Shown here: positions 35,514 through 47,852 of the stretch, piece by piece
Position numbering within the stretch: the first letter of the stretch is position 1
Layout of the letters: each line of letters starts with the position of its first letter
NCBI GenBank assembly: GCA_031213475.1
Contig: JARUPZ010000010.1
Location: 2,299,001 to 2,363,000 of the forward strand
DNA length: 64,000 nt
Source of the DNA: Nereocystis luetkeana
Taxonomy: Eukaryota; Sar; Phaeophyceae; Laminariales; Laminariaceae
Direction of reading: 5' to 3'
Made by a program: the position numbers and the translations under genes
Notes under the pieces: generated by a model
Told to the model about the DNA's origin: nothing
The model's database searches: none
Seen by the model: only the letters and a program-made list of their open reading frames with translations

Positions 35514-35837
35514 CGGTCGCCCCGGTGGTTCGAGTGGTTAACCTCGAATTCTACTTGTGTTTGTGGACATCTGACTTTATTTGCAAAAATAAAAAATAAA
35601 AAGGATTCAATTGTTGAAAGCGCCTTGCAGCGTGGATAGGCACAATTCGATGCGAGTCGACGAGGCAAGAAAAGGCCGAAATATTCTCGCGATAAAAATG
35701 AAGGCACGTACCGTAGCAGGAAGGGGGCAGAAGAGCCTGCTATGTGACCCCGGATCTGAGTTACGAGTTGGAAGGAGAGAGAGAAGAAGATGTGCGAAGA
35801 TAATAAATGGGATGAGCGAAAAATAAAAAATAAAAAA
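35514..35837 (+). mobile_element. SINE-A copy 2 (B box deleted)
   Basis: Nearly identical to the 13.5-kb copy through the head, core and tail, but about 25 bp covering the B box are missing between GAATTCTACTTGTG and the CTGACTTTATTTGC segment. Without the internal promoter it is probably transcriptionally dead, unless deleted after insertion. It ends in an (A)nT-rich tail. Confidence 0.85.
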
Positions 35838-36128
35838 TTCCAAGCTGGGATTTGGATTTTCTCTGCGAAGAGGAGGAGAGTGTAAACTACGATATTACTC
35901 GCATAGAGATACCGTACATACGTAGACCTTACGGGCGTTCAGTTCGCAGCGGGGTTTCTGAGCGCTCGCGTTCTCCATTAAGGGGAACAAGGATAGCCAC
36001 ACCGGACAAGGCGTTTTTCGTGGAAAAAAATCTGGTCCAGAGAGAGATAGAGATAGAGCAAAAAGAGGCGGGAAGCCTTCCGAAAATTAAAAAGCTAGAG
36101 TTGGTAAAGGTTCGATCGCACACCACTA

Positions 36129-36237
36129 TTACGGAGAACCATAGTTAATAGGACCAAATATTGTTATATAGTAAAAATGGTTGAATATATAGGTTTTTAG
36201 GTATACCATAGGTCCTATTAACTATGGTCCCCCGTAA
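36129..36237. mobile_element. MITE1 copy
   Basis: 109 bp with a 4-bp TATA expansion (GTTATATAGTAAA) and TA on both sides. Confidence 0.92.
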
Positions 36238-37337
36238 TACTACTGTAAGAACTGAACGCTGCTCTACATACGGAGGTATATACCAGGTAAAAAAAATGTT
36301 GAGAGCTTTCCAGTAGACGGAAAGATCTCTTGCAGAATATCTCGACGATATCTTCTGAAAAGACAACACTCCCTTTGAGTGTGCCCCCCCTCGTTTCTGA
36401 AGAAAATCCGCTCGGGAGTTCAACCCAGGGAGGGGATGTTAATTTGCGTCCCGGGAAAAAAAAACTAACAAACAAACAAACAAATAAACAAAAATGCAAA
36501 CTAAAGGTCCGTAGCAAACCGCGAAAACAGCGAAAATATACTGCATCGTATGACAAACAGCTGTTGTCGGTTTTATTTTATTAATAGGTACTTCATTGAC
36601 TGGCGCGCGTGGTTGTGCGAAAACAAAGTGACACATCAAATCAGACAGAGACGGTCAGGGATGAGTGGCTTTATCGGTCAAGGCTTCCAAGAACCGTTGG
36701 CAAACGCATACTGCTGTACTGGTACGTTTTTTTGTTTTTCGGAAAACGCGTTTTTTTTTTTACGTCTGGGAACATCCTCTTGCATAAAGACGACTCCATA
36801 CAATACTTGTTATTACACCAGAGAAACCTCCATTCCTAACGTATTCTCACAAAGGGGGTGCTAGCGATCGACACCCTACCCCTCCCGCAACTTTGCGGCA
36901 CGTAGCGGGCGCAGCGCTGTCTCCCTTCGATACCACGATGCTGCAAGCTCGCGCCGGTGCCACAACGGCCGTCTACGATCAGAGCAGCAGCTCTCGAAGC
37001 TCGGCGGCTCTGAATATCTTGTTCCTTTGTTCCAGCAACAATCCGTGTCCTCTTCTGACAACTAGTCGAATATTCCGGACCGCCCCCCCATACCCCCACC
37101 TTCCGATATCCCCCCTTCCGATAAAAGTGCTCACGGAAAGTTACCTTGCTTGAGTGCGGTCTTCACAGAAATGCCCATTTTGCGGTGTTACCAGTATTTA
37201 TACTAGGCTCGCATTACAATCCGCGGTGGCACGCATACCCCACCCCACCCCACCCCACCCCACCCCACCTACCCTACCCCACATCCCAGGCAAACTTTCA
37301 GCTGTCAGGCCGACTGAATTGGTCGACCATACTCGTG

Positions 37338-37434
37338 TCAACCCTTTTCGGACCCCAGTCCCGTTTCGGGAGAAAATCGCTTGGAATTAGACTGGTCTGC
37401 CCCCAAATCGGGACTGCGGTGCTAAAGGGGTTGA
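37338..37434. mobile_element. MITE2 copy
   Basis: 97 bp, ends TCAA...TTGA (a mutated TTAA or a related target). Confidence 0.88.
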
Positions 37435-37695
37435 TGATAGCAAGCTGCGTCATAAAATGTCACATACAACGTCGCGTGTATCATCATGAATGCGTCGTGA
37501 GGGGTCTGATATCGACTGACAGCGTTGGTTCATATACTGCTGTGACTGGCGCACCATCAAGTCGCGGGTTACACCCCGCCTCTCGCGTTTTATACCAGGT
37601 ATACCGCAACCTGCATCAACATATGTCGCTCTGCGTTTTCTGTACTACAACCTCCATCAACATATTTCGCTTTTGCTTGCGTAACGTTCGTGCTA

Positions 37696-37791
37696 GTAAC
37701 CCTTTTAGGACCGCAGTCCCGTTTTGGGGACAAACCACTCAACTTCCAAGTACTTTGTCCCCAAAAGGGAACAAAGTACCAAGAATGTTAC
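37696..37791. mobile_element. MITE2 copy
   Basis: Left arm canonical; right arm diverged (AAAGGGAACAAAGTACC). Confidence 0.8.
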
Positions 37792-38358
37792 TAGCGTGTC
37801 TCACCTGCCACGCCCAGGCTCGTCCGTGAACGGGTATAGACTGTCTCATGTGTCGAGGGGAAAAGTAAAACCAATACCAATCGGCAAAACCACATCGAGT
37901 ATATACGACCGCCTGACTGTTTTTTTTTTTTCGATTTTCGTCTCAAAGTCGTTCCCAGCCAGGAGAAAACAATCGAAGCAATCGATCATCACCCCCAAGC
38001 CGGAAGACCAAGAAAGGTACAAAAACAGGATGTCGTACACGAGTATGCATCAGCATGACATCGTACAGACCTGGCATGTATATAAGAATCTCACCAGAGC
38101 TTACACCACTCACCTGGTACTGATCTGTACCGCAAAACAACGACCGTTTGCGAAAGGTTATCGAGACTCGCTCTGAGATGGCGTAAATCTGCCCATTAAG
38201 GCGACCTTCCTCAGACGCGCCCCAATTAAAATGGTGACGTTCTAATGAGGCAGGGTTCAGTCACAAAACGGTACTGTACTGTAAGGGATTTGTTTCCCGA
38301 CGGCGATATTATTTTCGGTTTCGGCTAAAAGAGCGGCCACCACCCCGACCGGGAACTC

Positions 38359-38455
38359 TCAATCCCTTCAGTACCGCAGTCCCGATTTGGGGACAATCCC
38401 GTCTAATTCCAAGTGATGTGTCCCTGAAACGGGACTGCGGTACTTAAAGGGTTCA
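38359..38455. mobile_element. MITE2 copy
   Basis: 97 bp, TCAATCCCTTCAGTACCGC...GCGGTACTTAAAGGG. Confidence 0.88.
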
Positions 38456-38824
38456 CCCCAACCGTATAACCCGAGCCTCGACTCAAAGGCCTGCTCGGAT
38501 GGTGTGCCAGCTGATCGTTGTGCCTATATAGGAAGGCTCTATGTGCTGTTTCGGGCGCATCTAACACCTAAGGAACTTCATCTGATCGGGCGGATAGGTC
38601 TACGCAAGATTCGGTTTTCTTGGAGGGGGAGGGGAACGAACGGCAAATAATACATAGACCAGGTACGGGTTTTACTACTATATATGGGTGAATCCTGGAT
38701 AACTGCGTGCCGGCGGCTCTGACCAGCAATGCAAACAAAATACGAGCACCATGCTTCCACACGGGGGGACAACTCATCGATTCCCACTCCACGATCTAGA
38801 TACTTCACGGCATATACACTGTAT

Positions 38825-38935
38825 GATCTGTACGATCTACATGATCTGTACGATCTGTACGATCTGCATGATCTGTACGATCTGTAGCCCCATGTTGCCC
38901 GGTTCTACATGATCTGTACGATCTGTAGCCCCAAA
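38825..38935. repeat. GATCTGTAC short tandem repeat
   Basis: GATCTGTAC and GATCTACAT/GATCTGCAT units repeated; TAGCCCCA occurs twice. Confidence 0.85.
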
Positions 38936-39412
38936 TATACCAGATACACAGATCGTGCACGACATCTCATAACGGCACGGATAGCGATCTGCCTGTCGAT
39001 GGTCGACAGATCGTGGTGCGTCCGACGTCTTCATGATTCCACTCCAAAGGGTTACATGGAAAGTCTGTGTCCCGGTAACACAGATCGGATCTACAGCGGT
39101 AGTGACCACAAACCAGCTTGGGATGACGAGCCAAAAATGTGCCAACAGCAACAGCTATGACATTGACCACAGAGGCACCCTTATTTTACCATCACCTAAA
39201 GCGGTCAACCCCCCCCGCCCCCTCACCGGCTTGCATCCTTCCCGAGGTCACCCATACCCTTCGATGATCGCACGCAGCTTGCAAAATATGAGGCATCGAC
39301 GGTTTTTCTGGACTTCACAGCTGAAGTGCAGTATACAACAAAGGAAAAACGGGCCTTGACCAAAAAACAACCCAGCGGAAATATACGATACACGATATAT
39401 GAAATACTACTA

Positions 39413-39517
39413 TTACGGGGGGCCATAGTTAATAGGACCAAATATTGTTAGTAAAAATGGTTAAATGTATAGTTTTTTATGTATACCATAGGTCTTATTA
39501 ACTATGGTCCCCCGTAA
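39413..39517. mobile_element. MITE1 copy, canonical
   Basis: 105 bp, TA-flanked, arms nearly perfect. Serves as reference. Confidence 0.95.
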
Positions 39518-41067
39518 TATGAATACTGTACCTCACGCTTGATACGATAGGACCACTGTACCTTTTTTTGGGCAATTTTCTACGATATGATGGGGGGGTA
39601 CTACTGTGTACCCTTTTTTGGGCGTTTGTGTTGTCTGACGGACGACGCCCCTTAACCCCTATGGAACTCCACTCTCGATTTGCAGGGAAAATAAAAAATG
39701 CTTGGAAAAAGAAATTTCTGCGCAGTGCAGTACTAAACAAAAAAAAGGGGGCTCATCGAGGGCACTGAGGGACCATGCCTTTGTTTGTTTACGACACCTA
39801 TTAATAGGCCATATGTACGGGATTGATTGCCCATCAGGTGGCACCGCTGCTGTCAGTTCTTGTTCGAACGTCAGTTATTTTTTGGGGGGGGGGCGAGCTA
39901 TATATCGATAGCATCACGTTTGAACGTGCCGGCAAAAAAACACGCGAGATGGCACACGAACCCCTCGGACAAATTTCAAGTCCCCGTTTTCTCGGCAAAG
40001 GGGGAGTGCGAACCGCGTCAGTAAATGGAGCCAACACGCACGTGCGTGAAACCTGCCGCTTCTTGAAGAAGTGGCTCTGCTTCCGCTGTTTCGAAGCCTT
40101 CACGGCGGGATAGCCCCCCGTACCGCCTGTCGAAAGCGCGACACATGATCGAGATCGAACAGCATCACTTTCTTGAGGCCACGAGTACCCTTGTACTGGC
40201 TGTATGTATGTAGCCCTCTAGAACTGTTGCTTGGCTGAAAACGCGCCGAAACCATCGTACCGTTTCGAGCTGATTCGACTCTGACTTTTGATCGTTTGAC
40301 GAGCAACAAACCATTCGAACCCCAGATTCGTCCGTGATAACGCGACTGATCTACGAAGAATGACGACATCAACTGCTGCACGCCACGGGGCAGCGTCTCT
40401 GAAATTTGTTCCAGGCGGGGTGTTACCGCTAGCGTGTTATCGTACGGCAATCAATCTCCAAGCCCGGGTGCCATACAAGTACCACCATTGGGTACATCCG
40501 ACGAAACAGAGAGAGCGTGCTTCCGCGAGGGCAGCTGTAATTTTCACGATCAGTCGAGGCGTTGGTTCGACAGGTATATACATACCAAATCATTTTCCGG
40601 TAACACGCAAGATATCAACACATCACTTCCGGCGATATTCCAAAACGCCGATTTTCTGGACACGGGGAGAGTTGAAAAAAAAAACGCCAAGCGATGGTGT
40701 GCGTACGACATCTGCCCACGTCACCAGTACCATCGTGCGTAACCCCGGTTGTTTTGAGTAAAATCAAGTTGGAAGTTGGTCCAAAGGGGGACGGGGGGGT
40801 GTTTTGTTTCGTGATATGCTTTTTATCCAACACCGACACCACTGAATCCGCACCACCAAGCCGACACCCCCAACAATACCAACCACTACAAACACCACCT
40901 GAACCAATACCAAAACCCCCACGACTACCAACAACAACAACCACAACCACCATTAACATCACCACCACCACCAACACCAACAACACCACACCACCATCAA
41001 CAACGCCCACCACACCCCACCCCCCTCCTCCCTTTCCTCGGCCCCAATTCCGCCCCCAACCCCTCAC

Positions 41068-41937
41068 CTCGTACACCCACGCAGCTCGAGCAACCACCGC
41101 ATGCGCGACGCCCACGCCCACGCCGACGCCCGCGCCCCCCTCGCCCCCGCCCCCCGCACCCGCAGGCCTGTCCCCCCTCCCCCTTCTCCTCGCCCTCGCC
41201 CTCGCCCTGTCCCCCTCCCTCCCGAACTGCGCCTCCTCCTCCTCCCCCTCCTCCAACTCCTCCTCCCCCTCCTCTTCCTCAACCCCCCCTCCTACCGCAC
41301 CTGCGGCACACGGTCCACTGCCCCCACCCGGTCCAACCGGCGGAATCTTGTTCCTGACCGGTCTCCCCGCCCCCACCCCACCCCCAGCCTCAGCCGAGGC
41401 TGCTGCTGCCGCTGCTGCCGAAGCCGTCGCCGCCGCTGCCGCCGCGGCTGCTACAGCCAGCGGCGGCCCGGAGTAGTACGCCCTGCCGGCCCCAGCCGGA
41501 CCCGGTACCGGCTGCCGCATCGCCGCGGTGGGAGAAGTAGCAAGCCGAATACGCCCCATGGGAGGCGCGACCTGAATCGCCAAGCCCTCCCGTCCGCCCC
41601 CCGCTCCCCCGCCCGACCCCGCTCCCCCCTCCACCCCCGCTACCACCCCTCCCCTTATCCCCGCCCCCACCCCTCCAACAGTCCCCACCGACTGCAACAT
41701 TGCCGCCGACGACATCGGTGCCGCGGTTATCGTGAGCGTAGTCGAGGCTGTGGAAGATGAAGGCGGAGCCGAGAAAGACCCGGCGTGAGTTCGGGCGCGG
41801 GAGGCGCGGGAGCCCAGGGACCCCGGTGTCGAGGGGAGGGTTGAGCTGGTTTCGGAGCGAGACAGGCCCGAGAAGCCCCGGGGAGGGGACTGGGACCGAC
41901 TGGCCGCTGAGTCGCTCGGGTCAAAATCGGTGTCGTT
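41068..41937 (-). CDS. Exon 3: Ser-rich then Gly/Ala-rich low-complexity exon with acidic tract
   Basis: A single open exon of 290 codons, phase 0 at both ends, between AAAAAGCAG|AACGAC and TACGAG|GTGAGG. It starts NDTDFDPSDSAASRSQSPPR, continues with Ser/Thr-rich sequence, then Gly/Val repeats, an Ala run, an acidic Glu-rich block and an Arg-rich Gly segment. It is probably intrinsically disordered. The long frame free of stops with clear splice borders supports coding; composition alone would allow open shadows on the opposite strand. No domain is recognised. Confidence 0.75.
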
Positions 41938-42598
41938 CTGCTTTTTGTTCGTTTGGTTTATTTAGTTTGTGGGTTGAAGGCGGGGGGGGGTTGGGGAAGG
42001 GGAGGGAGGGGGGGCGCACAGAGAGAAAGAAAGGAAGTAAAGAGGGCGGAAAAATGAGGTTAAAGAAAACCAAAAGGTGAGCAGTGAAACGAGGTATATG
42101 GTCCGTCTGATGGTCGGCTGCTGTGGTAGACTATATTACAGCAGGTGCAGATTACGCCAAACCTAGGTTAGGTAGGAAGAGGAAAAGGTCGCGTAAAACT
42201 CTCGAAAAGCGTAGTAAAAGCGCTCCCCGGTAAAAAAAGCAGTGCTTAGAGATCAATCAGTTGGTTGGATGCTTGGTTGATCCACAGTAGTGAACCGCGG
42301 CTACAAAATTTATTATCAAGTCTCCTCACCGTATCTCCGTCGCTCCCATCTCTGCCGGCGGGTTAGACATGGCGGTTACAAATTTTCTTACCTCATCTTC
42401 GCAGCTCCGACCTCGGCCGACGTTCACCCCCTCCCCCACAAACTCCCGCACTATTCCACCTCCCCTCCCCCTCCACCCCCACCTCCAACAAGCACTAGGC
42501 AGCTTACTGACCGGCGGTTATTACAGATGACGGTTACCAATAAACACGAAGCAGCTTACTGACCGGCGGTTACAGATGACGGCTACCAATAAGCACTA

Positions 42599-42703
42599 TT
42601 ACGGGGGGCCACTGTTAACAGGACCAAATATTGTTAGTAAAAATGGTTAAACATACAGGTTTTTATGTATACCATAGGTCCTGTTAACTATGGTCCCCCG
42701 TAA
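42599..42703. mobile_element. MITE1 copy, canonical
   Basis: 105 bp, flanked by TA and TA, inserted in a local ACTGACCGGCGGTTAC-type repeat. Confidence 0.95.
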
Positions 42704-42755
42704 TAAGCAGCTTACTGACCGGCGGTTACAAATAACGGTTACAAAATCTCCCCAC

Positions 42756-42905
42756 CTGATCTCCGTGGCTCCGACCTCTGCCGCCGCTCTTGCGGCCCCA
42801 CTCCCTAGCCCTAGCGCGGCGGTCTCCGAGTGATTCTTCCGGTAGCGCCTCGTACACCGACAGTCGCTCGCGGTAGTACTGCACTTTCGCTCGCAGGTCG
42901 GACAC
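42756..42905 (-). CDS. Exon 2: coiled-coil segment
   Basis: Fifty codons in phase 0 at both ends, beginning VSDLRAKVQYYRERLSVYE and ending in a basic Arg/Gly stretch. The donor is CAG|GTGGGG. The acceptor appears to be the rare AAG (CCCGTAAG|GTG) after a T/C/G-rich tract. The charged alpha-helical composition continues the coiled coil of the preceding exon. It lies just downstream, in transcription order, of a MITE1 copy-rich intron. Confidence 0.65.
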
Positions 42906-43424
42906 CTTACGGGCACACACAGGTGAAAAGGCGAGCACGAGAGCGGACGCAACCGAACACCATCAGAACGAACAACACGACACAAAGGCGCAGCAATCTG
43001 ATGTTCCGTACCTGCACTTTCCGGTCTCAGCTCACACACCTGTCTGTGCACACGCACACACACCAGGCATGATGCCCAGCCCATATGGCATGCAAGGCGG
43101 GCGGTCAACCCGAAAAACACAGGCCCCAAAACCGCAAGAAACACAGGAAAGAAAAAACACACTAAGGCCAAGACGGACACGAAACACACATCATATATAA
43201 CCCATACCAACACAAACACACAAACACTAAACACAAAAACACCAACAACACACACACAAAACACAAGAACATGAACCATCACACCGGTAGACCGCGAAAA
43301 AGACAAGACACCACTTGGAATGTATTTCCGAGCCAAGTGTCTCCAAACCAAGAGGGATACACACGACCATATTGTCGGACTTGGAAATATCTCGCGAGAA
43401 ACAATCGGAGAGCCAGAATTTCCG

Positions 43425-43530
43425 TAGTTGTGAAAAAAAATCCCGTATTTGTGAAATAATTTACAGAATTTGTGAAATGTATAATTTACAGAATTTGTGA
43501 AACGTATAATTTCCAAACATGTGAAATTTA
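43425..43530. repeat. ATTTGTGAAA-type tandem repeat
   Basis: About 27-30-bp units with AATTTACAGAATTTGTGAAA. Confidence 0.82.
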
Positions 43531-44572
43531 GCAGCGGGCGGAATATCAGGAAAGCTAAATTTCACAAACTTGGAAAATATTGCACACGTATGGTGGGGAA
43601 AAAAAGCTCTTCAGCAACAACGGCCTTAAAGACGCGGTAAGAGAACACCCCCCCTCTAGCACGATTCTCCAAGCTTGGTTTTCTCGGACATGGGGAGCAG
43701 AGTGAAAAAACGTCAAGAGATGCTTCTTTGCAAAGAGATAACGACCGAGATCTTTTTGAAACCCATCAACTATCTATCGTGCGTGTGTACCCCGTCCCCT
43801 TCGCTTGGAGTAACCGGGCTCGGAAATTCATCCAAGGCGATGCGTTATCTTGCTTGTTACGAGGTATAAAGGCAGGAACACAAGGCACCACGCGAACACA
43901 CAAGAGCACAAATAAACAGGCGCAGGCAAATCTCGCAATACCCAGGTACAAGACAGAGCAAAATGAGCTGTTGATTCCTGGGTGGCTATCCCTACCTCTT
44001 GATCGAACCTAAAAGGGGTCGACCAAAGAGGTCCGGCAAGTTCATGACATGTACACTGGCGGAGTGTCATGTTAAAGTCTGTGTCCTACAGATGGACTAG
44101 AACCGGTACACAAATGAGAAAGTGTGTTGGGCGTAAGCTTTCTTTACCCAGATCTCCAAGGAAGATTAAAAAAAAAACACACACACACAAAAGCACAAAT
44201 GGACACAAGCACCAAGACTAACTCATGAAGCAGACAGGCAAACTCACAAACGCACGCAACCAACCACAAACAAAACAGAGCACACGAAACACAAGACACC
44301 AGCTATCCAAAAACATACAAACACAAATGCGATTACCATATACCTGGTACCTGGTATATGATACATCATCGTACCAAGTAGATTATACATCTACCGTCAG
44401 ATTTTGTTCCGCTCAAAATCCGTACTCGTACGTACTGCTTGTAGTCCGCCCGATCACACTGCATATATATATATATACATGTCACATGCGGCTTGCAAAG
44501 ATGAGTTTCGACAAAATCCTCGATATCGTCACAGCTGCCATTTTTCAATCAATAATTACGAACACTATTTAA

Positions 44573-44672
44573 TAGTGTGACTACAGAACCAGTATCTCTC
44601 TAGGATAGGGAATCAGGACGGACACTGGGTGTACTGATGAAGCTGGGCAGAAAGGACGATTTAATGTGAAGA
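44573..44672. repeat. Repeat C copy 3 (diverged)
   Basis: TGTGACTACAGAACCAGTAT, GGACGGACACTGGGTGTACT and CAGAAAGGACGATTTAATGT align to copies 1 and 2. Confidence 0.75.
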
Positions 44673-44701
44673 CAACAACAGCAGTAGTAGTATTAACAGT
44701 A

Positions 44702-44806
44702 TTACGGGGGTCCATAGTTAATAGGACCAAATATTGTTGGTAAAAATGGGTAAATATATAGGTTTTTATGTATACCATAGGTCCTGTTAACTATGGTCCC
44801 CCGTAA
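44702..44806. mobile_element. MITE1 copy, canonical
   Basis: 105 bp, TA-flanked; TATTAATA motifs lie just to the right. Confidence 0.95.
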
Positions 44807-44879
44807 TAGTAGTATTAATAGTCCCTTGATGTTATTGCTAATAGTTGGACTGAAGACAACAGCAGAAGTGATACCTCTT

Positions 44880-45065
44880 TAGTGCCGGCCGCCCGCCAAA
44901 TAGTGCCTATGGAGTCGATTGGCACATATGGGTTTCAACAGCAGTGCCGTCGGGTGTGGAGTATATATAGTGCCGGATGCCGCCGGTATAGTGCCGGTCT
45001 TGTTTGCTGGCTCATATATACCTGGTAGCATGCTGGCACCAAATCGTAGAGGGACCAGTGCCGCA
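44880..45065. repeat. Satellite-E-related dispersed copy (inverted)
   Basis: GGAGTCGATTGGCACATATG and GGTGTGGAGTATATATAGTG correspond to the reverse complement of the 15.3-kb copy. Confidence 0.7.
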
Positions 45066-45214
45066 CTGACAACACTGAGAACGGATGGACAATTGACGAT
45101 CTTGTTGACCATCAAAGATTGGCAATCGATACCAGACAAGTACTAATTGTGGTACGACGGACTATTAATATATTAGTAAAAAAATAATCTCGATATGTAC
45201 CTGGTACTGCACAA

Positions 45215-45319
45215 CTACGGGGGGCCATAGTAAATAGGACCAAATGTTGTCAGTAAAAATGGGGAAATATACAGGTTTTTGTGTGCACCGTAGGTCCTAT
45301 TTAATACGGTCCCGCGTAA
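45215..45319. mobile_element. MITE1 copy
   Basis: 105 bp; the right end is mutated (CCCGCGTAA). Confidence 0.92.
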
Positions 45320-45910
45320 TAAGTACTGACCCATGGCACAATTTTCCGACGAAAAAAAACTCGCGGAGGTGCCCGTTTTTCTTCTTCAATTGTTTGCAAA
45401 ATATACTGTCCGGGTTAGAACGCAACCTACCGGTACCTGGTACCAAATATCAGCATGAGATGTACCAGGCACTACAGCAGTAGTCGTAGTAGTAGCTCTT
45501 GGCGGAAAGGTAACCACCGTTTGGTCTTCATACTGGCACCCCAACTGTCTCCACAGTTCCGCCAAGCGTGGTGCTAGGTTCGCTGTGACAGCATAAAACT
45601 CAACAGCAGCAGCAGCAGTTCGATCTCATGGCCGCTCTCGCTCAGGGCGCCTCGTATACACATGACACAAAAATCACAAACACCAAAAGAACGTGCAGCA
45701 GTGTTGACAACAACAGCAACAGTAGCACCAGCACCAGCACCAGCACCAGTAGCAGCAGCTGCAGCAGCCGCGTATACGTATATATATAGCTCACGCTCGC
45801 GTCTCTCGTCGATTTACCCATGCCCAAAAAACATTTTTCGTTACCACCTGTGCAACCTTCCGGGTATACAGAGCGGAGTACATGAAGCAGCAGCAGGGGC
45901 ATCAGCCACA

Positions 45911-45943
<33 letters not shown>

Positions 45944-46194
45944 ATTCACGCTCATGACCAAAGCATTACGTACTATTAATATTAAGCTGCACAAGTAGTG
46001 GTCAAAAACTACGCGCACATTTAATCTGCTGCGTACATGGACGCGTAGACGAGTACTTGAAGCAGTAGCAGCGGCAGAAACTAACTCCCATGGCTCCGCC
46101 TCCGAGCGCCATGCCCCCCCAAACATCCCCTCCGAAAATTACCGGTACCACCAGGTAGTACATGATATCGGTATTTGGTACGAGTATTATTAAC

Positions 46195-46291
46195 AATCCT
46201 TTCAGGACCGCAGTCCCCTTTTGCGGACAAAATACTCGAGATTTGACTGGATTGTCCCCAGAATGAGACAGTACAGTTCTAAAAGCGTCAA
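46195..46291. mobile_element. MITE2 copy
   Basis: About 97 bp with CCTTTCAGGACCGCAGTCC left arm and mutated right arm ending GCGTCAA. Confidence 0.8.
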
Positions 46292-46934
46292 GCTCATCCC
46301 AACGTGCTCGTTGCATATATGAAGCACAAAGGGGTACATGCCGCATGCATTCTTCACAACAAAGAAAAAACATGGCAAAATTGTGAGATCATCTCGTGTA
46401 CTGCTGCAATATTAATATTAATACCAGTATGAGGTACGAGTACATAGGAAACGAACAGGTAACAAAATAAAAGGGTTCCTTCGATACCGTTATTTTGACC
46501 CATCGACGTCCAGCACACACAGCAAGCAGCACACAGCAGTGTCCGTCCTGCGATATCCCTCGACTCTCGATATATTTCTGTCATCCCCATAAGTTTCCTC
46601 GCCCTTCGTATTTCTCTCTCCCTTCAGAGTGTAGGCCCGCCAAAAAGAAAATGCCCGATAGGAACATAACGCTCACTTTTTTTAGAACGCTATTCATTAC
46701 AAAATTGGGTTGGGTGAAAACAACGGCCCAGTGGTGACCTGTGCACTAAATCAATCATACCAGGTACCAGTATACAAAAGCCTATGCTCGAGGTTGTTTG
46801 AAGATGGCGCCCATAAGAATCTCAGGCTTGCCCAGATTGGGCGTTTTTTGTTGGCGGGCCCATACTGTACTGTTGAGGCATACACTGCTGTAGTCGTCGT
46901 AACTCAACTCATATCCGGGGCCACATACCAGGCC

Positions 46935-47045
46935 CTCCCCCCCCCTCCCAACCACGGCTCGTGCCTCGCAATTTTATCGCGCAAAGACTTCAGCTCCGTT
47001 CTTCCGTCGCCGACTCGCGGAGAAAGAGCTCCGTCAATGGCTCGT
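46935..47045 (-). mobile_element. SINE-B fragment
   Basis: Contains the shared core (minus strand GCGATAAAATTGCGAGGCAC then GAGCCGTGG) and flanking CT-rich end, similar to 2.6 kb and 57.0 kb. No tRNA head is seen. Confidence 0.5.
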
Positions 47046-47204
47046 ACGACAGACGTAACTTACAGCAGCAGTAAATAACAGCCGTCTACGGCTGACATTC
47101 TCGTACCGACTACAGCAGTACCACCTAGGGCATATGCACACCAAAGAAGTTACTTCTCATTATTACACCATGGTATACACGTATTTATTTATTTATTTTT
47201 CGAC

Positions 47205-47510
47205 ATCACTTTTACTTTCCAGCCTTACTCGTGGGAGGTTTTTACCCTCAACGAGCTTCTGGACAAGCCGTGGTCACAGGTGTCCACCCTTCTCCCCCCC
47301 GGTACGTGCCTTTAATTTTTGTCGCGCATAGGGTTCATGCATTCCCACTGCTCGTCGATTTTCATCGAATGTTGCTATTACGGGGGGGCCATAGTTAATA
47401 GGACCTATGATATCGATAAAAACCTATATATTTAACCATTTTTACTAGCAATATTTGGTCCTATTAACTATGGTCCCCCGTAATAACTCACGCTCTCGCG
47501 CTTTCCGTAT
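47205..47510 (-). mobile_element. SINE-B copy interrupted by MITE1
   Basis: Matches the body and tail of the 18.9-19.1 kb element (tail GGTAAAAACCTCCCACGAGT, core with GGCACGTACCG), but the tRNA-like head is absent. A MITE1 copy (47378-47483) is inserted between GCGACATTCGATGA-type sequence and AGAGCGTGAGTT, so the SINE is older than that MITE insertion. Confidence 0.75.
47378..47483. mobile_element. MITE1 copy inside SINE-B
   Basis: 106 bp, TA-flanked. Its removal restores continuity with the SINE-B body at 18.9-19.1 kb. Confidence 0.95.
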
Positions 47511-47755
47511 TATACATGTATTATATGTGGGTGATTTTCGCAGGATACACCCGTGGAGTTGTACCAAGTTTTAGGTCCAAGATCTGTGTATACTGTTTTA
47601 AGTATGCCGGACTCTCTGGCCTCCCCCTCCCAAGGGGTCGAGCAGACACAGCCGTTGACTCCTCAAAACACTCAAAACAATCACCAAAGCATACCTGGCA
47701 CCAATGTAACATATATATACCAGGTATGACGTATCAACCCTACAACCAACATCAA

Positions 47756-47852
47756 TCAACCCTTTGAGGACTGCAGTTCTGTTTTGGGGGCAAACCATTC
47801 AAATTCCGAGTACTTTGTGCCCAAAACGGGACTGCAGCCCTAAAAGGGTCAA
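47756..47852. mobile_element. MITE2 copy
   Basis: 97 bp, TCAA at both ends, arms well preserved. Confidence 0.9.

Larger units (their letters stand above)
31641..41067 (-). other. Large repeat-rich intron (9.4 kb)
   Basis: The interval between the Gly-rich exon and the Ser/Gly-rich exon. It holds several MITE1 and MITE2 copies, a plastid atpA fragment (33.38-33.54 kb), one copy of the 1.1-kb repeat D, a SINE-A copy (35.51-35.84 kb) and short tandem repeats. A promoter and first exon of a separate BAR-PH-ArfGAP gene could hide here; I see no decisive signal. Confidence 0.5.

Noticed and set aside
36836-37153. Overlapping ORFs on both strands near 36.9-37.1 kb as a possible missing exon
   Set aside because: No frame has a fitting acceptor and donor in the required phase 0, and no motif is recognised.
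37227-37275. CCCCACC-type run as a telomere-like repeat
   Set aside because: ACCCC units are few and do not match a known telomere repeat; a simple microsatellite.
40694-41760. Plus-strand ORFs of 219-260 codons (Pro/Thr/Ser-rich)
   Set aside because: Opposite to exon 3, composition is that of its complement, and no splice or motif support is seen.
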